From assembly GCA_964412555.1 (NCBI GenBank), contig CAYPPG010000042.1:1-64000 (forward strand): a DNA stretch of 64,000 nt, given 5' to 3'. The number at the start of each line of letters is the position of its first letter. The stretch's first letter is position 1. Both the position numbers and the translations under genes were made by a program. Source of the DNA: CAYPPG01 sp964412555 (lineage in GTDB: Bacteria > Hinthialibacterota > Hinthialibacteria > Hinthialibacterales > Hinthialibacteraceae). Shown one piece after another: positions 33,008-40,768 of the stretch. The notes beneath the pieces were generated by a model. That model was not told the origin of the DNA. It did no database searches and worked only from the letters and a program-made list of their open reading frames with translations.

Positions 33008-33961
33008 TCAATGCTCCGATAATTGGATCAATTCTTGAATGATTTCTTTTCCACCGTTTTCAAGCATTTGTTCTGCAAGTGCCCGTCCGAGACTAATTGG
33101 ATCGTCAGCCGGTGCTTTCCGGCTTTCCCGCAGGCATTGTTTACCATCCAACGACGAGATCAAACCGGTCAATTCGATTTGGTTTTCTTCCAGAATTGCG
33201 TACGCGGCGATGGGGACTTGGCAGCCTCCTTCGAGAACCGCCAAGAATGCGCGTTCGGCTTGTACTGTCTTTGCCGTGGTTTGGTCGTGGATAGTTTGCA
33301 GGAGTGCATTCGTCGGTTCATCGTCGAGACGGGTTTCAACCGCTAAAGCGCCTTGCGCGGGAGCGGGTAGCATTTCTTCCGGTGAGAGTATATTGGCGAT
33401 TTTATTGTCCCATTCCATCCGGTGAATAGCTGCCATTGCCATGATAAGGGCATCCCAGTCCGATTCTTCATATTTGCGTAATCGGGTGTTGACATTGCCG
33501 CGGATGTCAACGACATGAGCGTCAGGGCGCAAAGAAAGAATTTGTGCTTTTCTGCGCAAACTGCCGGTGGCAACGGTTGGGTTTTTGGATAAATTTTTCA
33601 AACATGCCGCCTTGCGGCTGATGAGTGCATCAAAAGGGGAATCCCGTTCAGGAATGGCGGTGATTCCCAATCCGTCGGGAAACTTGGTCGGGAGATCCTT
33701 GAAACTGTGAACGGCGAAATCGATGGTTTTGTCGAGCAATGCATTTTCAATTTCTTTGGTGAAAATTCCTTTATCGCCGACTTGAACCAATGGTTTATCT
33801 AACACTTTATCGCCGGTCGTTGTAATTTTTACGATCTCGATTTCGACATCCGGGTTGTTTTGCTGCATTAATGCCGTTACCCGTTCCGCCTGCCACAGTG
33901 CGAGCGGGCTGCTTCGTGTTCCAAGTTTGAAATTTTTTGCATTGTTCATTTTTTCTGTCAT
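33008..33961 (-). CDS. hemC: Porphobilinogen deaminase (hydroxymethylbilane synthase)
   Basis: About 317 residues. It joins four porphobilinogen units into hydroxymethylbilane. Visible features: KLGTRSSPLALWQAE at the N-terminus, HSFKDLPTKFPDGL, TGSLRRKAQIL, and EGGCQVPIAAY, where the Cys near 247 carries the dipyrromethane cofactor. The frame extends upstream to 34078, but that part is translated from an intergenic palindrome and from hemH sequence, so the ATG at 33961 (or 33949) is chosen. Last gene of the heme operon; a 61-base spacer with a hairpin separates it from hemH. Confidence 0.95.
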   Translation of the reverse strand: MTEKMNNAKNFKLGTRSSPLALWQAERVTALMQQNNPDVEIEIVKITTTGDKVLDKPLVQVGDKGIFTKEIENALLDKTIDFAVHSFKDLPTKFPDGLGITAIPERDSPFDALISRKAACLKNLSKNPTVATGSLRRKAQILSLRPDAHVVDIRGNVNTRLRKYEESDWDALIMAMAAIHRMEWDNKIANILSPEEMLPAPAQGALAVETRLDDEPTNALLQTIHDQTTAKTVQAERAFLAVLEGGCQVPIAAYAILEENQIELTGLISSLDGKQCLRESRKAPADDPISLGRALAEQMLENGGKEIIQELIQLSEH

Positions 33962-33973
33962 TCTAGTTGGAGC

Positions 33974-33990
33974 GCGGGCATCTTGCCCGC
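33974..33990. repeat. GCGGGC palindrome between hemH and hemC
   Basis: GCGGGC-ATCTT-GCCCGC hairpin in the 61-base spacer of the heme operon. Similar short hairpins occupy the two preceding spacers of the same operon. Confidence 0.75.
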
Positions 33991-34022
33991 ATCTTTTACG
34001 CGTGCATTTTCTATCTTCCCCC

Positions 34023-35030
34023 TTACGCCGCTTGTGAAGAACCATCCAACGAAGGTGGATTTTCAACAGTTCGCACAACCAGTTTTGCTAAAAAGTGAAG
34101 AAATTCCGGCCGATCGTTTACACATGGGAGTTGATGGTAATTTGCAATACCTAAATCCTGCAAAATCGTTTTGCCTTCCAATTGAGATTCCGCATTATCT
34201 CCAATGAAACCAAATGGAAAGTAAATAAATTCATCGATTCCCTCGTCGAGCATTTTCTGGGCAGCTTGTTCAAGCGTAGGAGAAGTCCACTCACCCCCTA
34301 AACGGTGATTGAGCCAGCCGATACTCATAGCCTTGAATTCGGATGAGAGTTTTTGTTCTAGCAGCTCATAAGTATCGAAAGTATCTTGATAACCGGTATC
34401 GGTGATACCGGGCGGCGGATACATGACCGTTCCATGACAACCGAGGAGTAATCCAAACTGTTTCCAATTTTCCCGCTTCAAGCCCTTTTTCTCCAATTCC
34501 GAATAAACATGGCCTGCCATGATTTCGGCTAATTCTTTGAGATGGAATCGAAAGGCGATGGTTGCCGCATCGGGAAGTTTATTGCCTGTTCGCTGTTGGT
34601 ATTTGCCGAAATCTCTTTGAGAAATACCGGTGGTAAAATCCGAAACGGCTAAATACATCGGCACCAAAATCACGCAGCCACAGGATTGATCTTGAATCTG
34701 TCTAAGGATTGATTGCAAGAGTGGCTCGCGAAATTCGTATGCAGTATGGACGCGCCAGTTCACATCGGGCATCCTTTCTTTCAACTCTTTACTGATTCCC
34801 TGCGCTTGTTTTTCTGTAATCTCTTCCAGAGGAGAGAAGTAACCGGATTCTTTCCATAATTTCACACGGGAATAACCGCGCATCGCGCCGATGAAGGGTA
34901 CAGCAACGGAAGGGATGGGGGCGACGAGTTTTGTGAGTTTGGAGAGAATTCGATTGGAATATCCCCATTGATCGATAAATTTCGGCTGAGGAGGTTCGCC
35001 ATAGGTGACGAGGATGACGTCTACATTCAT
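34023..35030 (-). CDS. hemH: Ferrochelatase
   Basis: 335 residues. Ferrochelatase inserts iron into the porphyrin. The N-terminal MNVDVILVTYGEPPQPKF, the central ILVPMYLAVSDFTTG, the catalytic-His region LLGCHGTVMYPPPG (equivalent to the 'S-x-HG' block) and the late FPFGFIGDNAESQLEG block with the acidic residue partner all fit, though divergent from the E. coli enzyme. Whether it uses protoporphyrin or coproporphyrin cannot be told from sequence; the neighbouring oxidase is of the HemY type used in both routes. Located between hemY and hemC. Confidence 0.88.
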   Translation of the reverse strand: MNVDVILVTYGEPPQPKFIDQWGYSNRILSKLTKLVAPIPSVAVPFIGAMRGYSRVKLWKESGYFSPLEEITEKQAQGISKELKERMPDVNWRVHTAYEFREPLLQSILRQIQDQSCGCVILVPMYLAVSDFTTGISQRDFGKYQQRTGNKLPDAATIAFRFHLKELAEIMAGHVYSELEKKGLKRENWKQFGLLLGCHGTVMYPPPGITDTGYQDTFDTYELLEQKLSSEFKAMSIGWLNHRLGGEWTSPTLEQAAQKMLDEGIDEFIYFPFGFIGDNAESQLEGKTILQDLGIANYHQLPCVNDRPEFLHFLAKLVVRTVENPPSLDGSSQAA

Positions 35031-35049
35031 TGCTCAATCCTTGTTTCTG

Positions 35050-35064
35050 CCGGCAGAATGCCGG
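35050..35064. repeat. CCGGCA palindrome between hemY and hemH
   Basis: CCGGCA-GAA-TGCCGG, perfect 6-base arms, in the 49-base spacer between hemY and hemH. It is one of three operon-internal hairpins in the heme cluster. Confidence 0.7.
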
Positions 35065-35079
35065 TGTTTCTGTTCGTGA

Positions 35080-36486
35080 TTACTTGGTGAAGAATGCATG
35101 GAGTTGTGTTGCGCATTCTTTAGCGTTACGAATACAGTCGTTGGTGGAAACGCCGTTCATATAATTTCCGATCAGATAAAGCCCCGGTTTTGTTGCCAGT
35201 TCTTTTTTGAGTGTTTCGATCTTTTCGACATGCCCGATGGGATATTGTGGGATCGCTTTTTCCCAACGAAAGATTCTATGAATTTTTGGTTCCCCACTTG
35301 TACCGAGTGATTTACCCAAATCGGTTTTGATTTGCTGCATCAATTCATCGTCGGACAGGTCAAATGCATCAGGGTCGAGTCCGCCGCCTATAAAGACGGT
35401 TAAACTTCGTTCCCCTCCCGGAGCGCGGCGTGCGAACAGACTGGAACTCCAGATACTGCCCAGAATGCGGATATCCTGGCCGCGCGGAGCGAGAAAACCG
35501 AATCCGTCACACTCGTGTTGAATTTGATCGCGATGATAACCGATGCCAACCACATTCAACCGATTGTGAGGGATCGTTTTAAGATAGTTTTTCGAATCCG
35601 GAAGCAAATCCCCGGTTAGATCGGGAACGGCATAGGCCGGAACAGCCAGCACCAAGGCGTCACATTGTTCCGTTCGTGAATCCGGTTCTATCCATTTGAT
35701 AGTATATCCGGCAGACGGATGATAATCGATTTCCTGAATATCTACGTTGAGATGAATCCGTTCTCTAAGCGAATCGGCTAGTGCTTCCGTTATAACGGAC
35801 AATCCATCGATGAATGAGCATAGGTTCTTTGCACGTCCTTTTTTGGGTTGAGGATTTTCACTTTCAGCCGTTTTCTTTTTTCGCTTGAATCCTTTCGCGA
35901 TCATTCCACGCAGTAGACTTCCATGTTGCCGTTCCAAATCATAGAGCATAGAAAAGGTTCCGCGCAGACTGAGGTGCTCCGGATTCCCTGCGTAGACACC
36001 GGATACAAAGGGAGTTACCAGGTTGGAAAGAACTTCATCTCCCAACCTTCGGCGCATGAAAGAGGCGAGACTTTCATCATCCGGTGAGCGATTGCCTTTT
36101 CGAAACGGTTCTGTCAGCAGCCGGCGTTTGGATTTACCGGATAGCAGCTCCGTTTTGATCAATCCGCCTGGCCCGGTAGGCACTTCATGCAACTTGCCGT
36201 TGAGATATATAAATCGTTTGTTCCCACGCAAGGATTGTTTGAGCAACTCATTTTCCAAATTCAATTGCGTACAGAGTTCGAGTGTTTCGGGAACATTGTC
36301 GAGAAAGGAATTCGGTCCCTTTTCGAAAAGATATCCGTTTTCTTTCACCGTTTCGATGACGCCGCCAACCCGATTTGTCTTTTCAAGAACGCGAACGTCA
36401 TAGCCTTTTTGCTGAATCCAAAAAGCGGCGGAAAGCCCGGATATTCCCGCACCGATGACAATAACTTTTTTTGGTTGTTTGTTCAT
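35080..36486 (-). CDS. hemY: Protoporphyrinogen/coproporphyrinogen oxidase (HemY/HemG type)
   Basis: About 468 residues, FAD-dependent. The dinucleotide-binding motif VIVIGAGISGLSAAF is at the N-terminus, followed by the FAD-contact stretch VLEKTNRVGGVIET and KGPNSFLDN. The C-terminus has the family phrase PGLYLIGNYMNGVSTNDCI. It oxidises protoporphyrinogen IX or coproporphyrinogen III with oxygen. The ATG at 36486 is chosen because the eight codons before it derive from the intergenic repeat 36502-36549. No clear ribosome-binding site, suggesting dependence on upstream translation. Confidence 0.93.
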   Translation of the reverse strand: MNKQPKKVIVIGAGISGLSAAFWIQQKGYDVRVLEKTNRVGGVIETVKENGYLFEKGPNSFLDNVPETLELCTQLNLENELLKQSLRGNKRFIYLNGKLHEVPTGPGGLIKTELLSGKSKRRLLTEPFRKGNRSPDDESLASFMRRRLGDEVLSNLVTPFVSGVYAGNPEHLSLRGTFSMLYDLERQHGSLLRGMIAKGFKRKKKTAESENPQPKKGRAKNLCSFIDGLSVITEALADSLRERIHLNVDIQEIDYHPSAGYTIKWIEPDSRTEQCDALVLAVPAYAVPDLTGDLLPDSKNYLKTIPHNRLNVVGIGYHRDQIQHECDGFGFLAPRGQDIRILGSIWSSSLFARRAPGGERSLTVFIGGGLDPDAFDLSDDELMQQIKTDLGKSLGTSGEPKIHRIFRWEKAIPQYPIGHVEKIETLKKELATKPGLYLIGNYMNGVSTNDCIRNAKECATQLHAFFTK

Positions 36487-36501
36487 AGGTAGATAATGTA
36501 T

Positions 36502-36549
36502 CGCCGGCATCTTGCCGGCTTTTCCACAAATGTCGCCGAGACGGCGGCG
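36502..36549. repeat. Two-hairpin intergenic repeat, copy B
   Basis: Reverse-complement copy of 12629-12675 (about 48 bases, only a few differences), carrying CGCCGGCATCTTGCCGGC and CGCCGAGACGGCGGCG hairpins. It occupies the hemN-hemY spacer within the heme operon. Confidence 0.85.
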
Positions 36550-36579
36550 TTACGTTTTTGTACCCTATTGGGGGTAGAA

Positions 36580-37995
36580 TTATACCGCTCGGGAAAAGAG
36601 AGGGGAGGCTTTTCCCTTTTTTCGTGCTTCCGCCAGATACTTGTCGAAAATCATGGCAATGGGGCGGACGATAATGCGTCCAATTTCCGTAATGCGAACA
36701 ATCCGGCTTGTATCCGCTTCTACTAGTCCGTCTTCGATAAAGGGTTGCAGCAACGGAAGCTCTTCTGCAAAATATTCGTGAAAATCATAACCCCATTCAT
36801 ATTTAAACTTGGCTGTTGGAAGCCGGAGATTGCACATGAATTCCATAATGACCCACCGGCGGATACGGTCATCCAAGGACAATTCGATTCCACGTTCGAT
36901 GGGGAGATCACCGGAGTTGAGTGCGTCTTCGTAGCGGCGTAGATTTTTCGTGTTTTGAACATACAACGACGGAAGGCTGCTGATCGAGGAAACACCGAAT
37001 GCGTATAAATCCGTTCCCGCTCGAGTGGTGAATCCCATGAAATTACGCTGGAGGGAACCTTCCCGTTGCGCAATGGTCAGTTCGTCGTCCGGTTTTGCGA
37101 AATGATCCATTCCAATATAAACCCAACCCATTTCCGTAAAGCGTTCCACTGCCAGTTGGAAAATGGAAAAACGTTCATCGGCGGTGGGTAAAGTTCCTTC
37201 GTCGATACGGCGCTGATAAGGGAGTTTCGATGGTAAATAGGCGTAATTGTACAAAGCGATCCGGTCGGGATCGATATCGAAAATCGTGTCGAGAGTTTTG
37301 TTGAAGGTATCCGTTGTCTGAAAAGGAAGCCCATAGACGAGGTCGATATTGATACTCTCGAATCCATACTCGCGGCATAATTTCATAAACGCTTTTGTGT
37401 CTTCGATTGTTTGCACGCGGTTGATGGAAATCTGTGTTCGATCATAGAAATCCTGCACGCCGGTTGAAATGCGATTGAAACCATGTTCGCGCAAAACCTT
37501 AAGATGGTCTTCCGTCGTGACGCGTAAATCAACCTCGCACGATTGTTCGGCGTAGGAAGAAAACGTGAAACTTTGTTTCATTTTTCCAAGCAGCCGGTTG
37601 AGAGAGGCGGGAGAAAGATGTGTTGGTGTGCCGCCTCCTAAATGGAATTGAATGGTTTCCCGCTCCGGGGAAATTTTGGGTGCGATCAAATCCACTTCTT
37701 TCGAAACCAACTCGACGTAATGATCGGCGACATCTTCCCGCTGAGTGATAATGACATTGCAGGCACAGTAATAGCAACGTTCAGCACAAAATGGGATGTG
37801 GATGTAGAGAGATAACGGATTGGCCGCACCGTTATGGTTCGTTTGTTCGATATGCTTCCAGTACTCCGTTGAACCGACCTCGCTGGTCCATTCCGGTGCG
37901 GTGGGATAGCTGGTATAACGGGGACCGCGAATATTGTATTTTTGAGCCAATTCACGATTGATCGGCTGCGCTTTTTTAAGATATTTGGTATTCAT
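36580..37995 (-). CDS. hemN: Oxygen-independent coproporphyrinogen III oxidase
   Basis: About 471 residues, radical-SAM enzyme. The cluster-binding motif IHIPFCAERCYYCACNVI gives the three Cys ligands plus the extra Cys typical of HemN, and RGPRYTSYPTAPEW at the N-terminus and the FHLGGGTPTHLSP block are diagnostic of true HemN rather than HemW. It decarboxylates coproporphyrinogen III to protoporphyrinogen IX anaerobically. An ATG at 37995 overlaps the end of hemE by 20 bases. Having HemN beside the oxygen-using HemY suggests that both oxic and anoxic heme synthesis are covered, or that HemY has another acceptor. Confidence 0.95.
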   Translation of the reverse strand: MNTKYLKKAQPINRELAQKYNIRGPRYTSYPTAPEWTSEVGSTEYWKHIEQTNHNGAANPLSLYIHIPFCAERCYYCACNVIITQREDVADHYVELVSKEVDLIAPKISPERETIQFHLGGGTPTHLSPASLNRLLGKMKQSFTFSSYAEQSCEVDLRVTTEDHLKVLREHGFNRISTGVQDFYDRTQISINRVQTIEDTKAFMKLCREYGFESINIDLVYGLPFQTTDTFNKTLDTIFDIDPDRIALYNYAYLPSKLPYQRRIDEGTLPTADERFSIFQLAVERFTEMGWVYIGMDHFAKPDDELTIAQREGSLQRNFMGFTTRAGTDLYAFGVSSISSLPSLYVQNTKNLRRYEDALNSGDLPIERGIELSLDDRIRRWVIMEFMCNLRLPTAKFKYEWGYDFHEYFAEELPLLQPFIEDGLVEADTSRIVRITEIGRIIVRPIAMIFDKYLAEARKKGKASPLFSRAV

Positions 37996-39049
37996 ATGAT
38001 TTAACCGTTTCAATTAGAGCTTGCACACTTTCCACCGGGGTTTCGGGCAATATGCCATGACCGAGGTTGACGATGTGGCCGGTGGTTCGGTCGAATGAAT
38101 CGAGAAGGTTTTGAACCAGATTTTGCACAGTCAACGGAGGGGCATAAAGAGCTGTGGGATCGAGATTTCCCTGTAATACTGTGTCATTTCCGATGATTTG
38201 AGAGACTTCCTCCAATCCAATGCGCCAGTCGACACTGAGAATTTGCGCACCACTTTCTTTCATCTCGTGAAGAAATGGCGAGGAGCCGTTTACATAAAGA
38301 ACGACCGGTGTTCCCTTGGATTGAATAGACTGCACGATTCGTTGCTGATAGGGAAGGGCAAAGCGACGGTAATCCGTGCGAGTAAGACTGCCGGCCCAGG
38401 TATCAAAAATTTGCACTACATCCGCTCCGGCTCTGATTTGAATACGAAGGTATTCAATGACTGTTTCCGTCAGTAATTCCAATATATTTTCAAGCAAGAG
38501 AGGATGGCTGTATAACAATTCCTTGAGAAAACGCAGATTCTTTGTAGTGCTGCCCTCGATCATATAGGTTGCCAGCGTGAATGGAGCGCCGGCAAAACCG
38601 AAAATCGGGACATCTTTTCCTACGCGTTTGCGAATTTCTACAATCGAAGCGAGCACGGCCGGTTCTTTGTCGAACTTTGCCGAATGAATCATTTTGAACT
38701 GCTCTTCATTGCGAATAGGCGGAAGCACGGCTGGGCCGTTTTCAGTAAATTCAACCGATAGACCCATATGCTCGAAAGGTATGAGAATATCGTTGAAAAC
38801 AATGATGGCATCCACATCGAGAATTTCGAATGGTTGGATGGAGACTTCGGCGGCGATCTTCGGGATGCGGCACATTTGCATAAATGTGTACTGTTTTTTC
38901 ACTTCCTGATAAGCAGGAAGATACCGTCCTGCCTGGCGCATCAGCCAAACAGGCGGCCGATCCACAGGTTTTTTTTCGATGGCTGCCAATAAACGTTGTT
39001 TCCTAGTCGGCTTCGGGGGAGCCGATAAGGTGGAGATCGTTTCTGTCAT
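37976..39049 (-). CDS. hemE: Uroporphyrinogen decarboxylase
   Basis: About 357 residues. Diagnostic blocks: PPVWLMRQAGRYLPAYQEVK at the N-terminus, FNDILIPFEHMGLSVEF, GFAGAPFTLATYMIEG, FDTWAGSLTRTDYRRF and LGHGILPETPVESV. It decarboxylates uroporphyrinogen III to coproporphyrinogen III. The ATG at 39049 overlaps the hemA stop (ATGA), so the upstream extension of the frame is excluded. hemN overlaps its 3' end. Confidence 0.96.
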   Translation of the reverse strand: MTETISTLSAPPKPTRKQRLLAAIEKKPVDRPPVWLMRQAGRYLPAYQEVKKQYTFMQMCRIPKIAAEVSIQPFEILDVDAIIVFNDILIPFEHMGLSVEFTENGPAVLPPIRNEEQFKMIHSAKFDKEPAVLASIVEIRKRVGKDVPIFGFAGAPFTLATYMIEGSTTKNLRFLKELLYSHPLLLENILELLTETVIEYLRIQIRAGADVVQIFDTWAGSLTRTDYRRFALPYQQRIVQSIQSKGTPVVLYVNGSSPFLHEMKESGAQILSVDWRIGLEEVSQIIGNDTVLQGNLDPTALYAPPLTVQNLVQNLLDSFDRTTGHIVNLGHGILPETPVESVQALIETVKSYEYQIS

Positions 39050-40386
39050 ATTGAATGTTTCTCGTGTGTTTCCGCTGCAGGGAATGAACGGGCGCCGCAT
39101 TCTTGATCAAAGAGGTCCTTGATGCAGCGGAAAAAGTCCGGACACGTCTTGACGGTCCCATTGCGCCGTAGATTTCTTCTCGGTGCGAGAACGATTCGTT
39201 CTGCGAGCCGTTTCATTTGATTTTGTATTATATCCCGTTGTTTGTCGGTTAAGTCAGGAATCGTGCTGAATAGGGTTGTGAGTTCTTCTTGATATATTGT
39301 ATTGGCCAATTCCCCTAGATGATTGGCCAGGGTATCGATATGCAAGGGTATGGGCCAGGGACCGATTTGTTGCATTTCTTCCTCGATGATCTCTTCGGCC
39401 CGTTCAATTTCTGCGCTGCGTTGCGATTCATTTTGCTGCGCTTGCCCCCGCAGTTTTTCGAGATCGACGAGGATGATGTCCTCTAATTCGTCCACTTCCG
39501 GTTCTACATCGGGAGGGATGCCGATATCGATGATCAATCGTTTTTGGGAATGATCTTCAATGGATTTTTCGACGATTTGACGAGTGACAAATGGTTCCGG
39601 AGAAGCCGTAGTGCAAATGATCAAATCGGATTCGCGCAGAAGACGTTCCAGTTCATCGAGTCCGTAAGCTTTACCGCCCACTTCACTGGCCAGCGTGATA
39701 CTGTTGTTGATGCTGCGGTTGGCGATGCGAAGTTCCTTGATGCCGGCTTTGTTTAAGTATTTTGCCGCGAGGGATCCCATTTTTCCGGCTCCAATGACAG
39801 TGGCGACGGATGTGTGAAGAGAACCGAAATAGGATTGGGCATATTCTACTGCCAATGCGCTGATGGATATTCGTCCTTTCCCCAAGCCTGTGGTTGTTCG
39901 CACACGTTTGGCGATGGAAAAGGCTTTTTGGAATAGGGAATGGAAGGTTTTTTGGGCAATTCCGATGTTCACGGAACGTTTGTAGGCTTCTTTAAGTTGG
40001 CCGAGGATTTGGGCGTCACCGATGACCATGGAATCCAGACCTGCAGACAATTTGAAAAGGTGTTCCATTGCGGAGGGACCGACAAGTACATCTGCATTTT
40101 CTTTCAATTGTTCAAGGGGGACACCGGCATGTTCGGCGATCAAATGTACAATGGCATGAGCGCCGTCTTTGACCGAATTGGCACTTACAAAGAATTCGGT
40201 TCGATTGCAGGTACATAGTCCGACCACTTCGGTGATTGCTTCATGATGATAGAGTTGGAAAAGAATTTCTTTCAGTTCCTGTTCGGTAAATGAGAACTTT
40301 GGAAGATCTTTCAACGACAATTGATGATGGTTCAGGGTCACGACGAGGAGTTGTTCGGGAGTATGTGAGCGAACCATACTTGACAT
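39046..40386 (-). CDS. hemA: Glutamyl-tRNA reductase
   Basis: 446 residues. The catalytic region VGLCTCNRTEFF places the active Cys near position 60; the NADPH-binding domain shows SVATVIGAGKMGSLAAKYL, and the C-terminal dimerisation helix is present. It reduces glutamyl-tRNA to glutamate-1-semialdehyde, the committed step of C5 tetrapyrrole synthesis. AAGGA nine bases before the ATG supports the start. First gene of the heme operon; the 382-base region upstream (40387-40768) must contain its promoter but no clear consensus was found. Confidence 0.95.
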   Translation of the reverse strand: MSSMVRSHTPEQLLVVTLNHHQLSLKDLPKFSFTEQELKEILFQLYHHEAITEVVGLCTCNRTEFFVSANSVKDGAHAIVHLIAEHAGVPLEQLKENADVLVGPSAMEHLFKLSAGLDSMVIGDAQILGQLKEAYKRSVNIGIAQKTFHSLFQKAFSIAKRVRTTTGLGKGRISISALAVEYAQSYFGSLHTSVATVIGAGKMGSLAAKYLNKAGIKELRIANRSINNSITLASEVGGKAYGLDELERLLRESDLIICTTASPEPFVTRQIVEKSIEDHSQKRLIIDIGIPPDVEPEVDELEDIILVDLEKLRGQAQQNESQRSAEIERAEEIIEEEMQQIGPWPIPLHIDTLANHLGELANTIYQEELTTLFSTIPDLTDKQRDIIQNQMKRLAERIVLAPRRNLRRNGTVKTCPDFFRCIKDLFDQECGARSFPAAETHEKHSI

Positions 40387-40768
40387 ACTGACTAATCCTT
40401 CTTTTTTTCTTTATGGTTTGTATTGTGTTTTGTTATTATTGTACTAGCAAGAATCGTTCATAAAAGATCTAAAGATAGAAGAAGGATGAAATCTGTATCG
40501 TAATTGCTTGAAAAGTATAGACTTAAGTAAAAAACTCGTGGAAGGTTATTTACGGATATGGGAGATAGCGGCAACTCTGCCACAGGGAAACAAATATTGG
40601 TGTGGTGCGATTGAACAAAACTGACTGCATATTTTGATATCTTTTACCATCCTTTTGGATGTTTAAAATAAGCATTTTTTGATACACTGTTAAAAACAGC
40701 ATTTTTACCGCTTTGTTATTCACATGGAAATTCAAAGAAATTCTCTAATGATTTAATCGAGTATTCGA
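40387..40768. other. Divergent intergenic region between hemA and a giant surface-protein gene
   Basis: 382 AT-rich bases, without recognisable gene or repeat. It should hold two divergent promoters; no convincing -35/-10 pair was found by eye on either strand. Confidence 0.4.

Noticed and set aside
34023..35030. Assigning HemH to coproporphyrin ferrochelatase
   Set aside because: No hemQ is visible and sequence alone does not separate the two types here.
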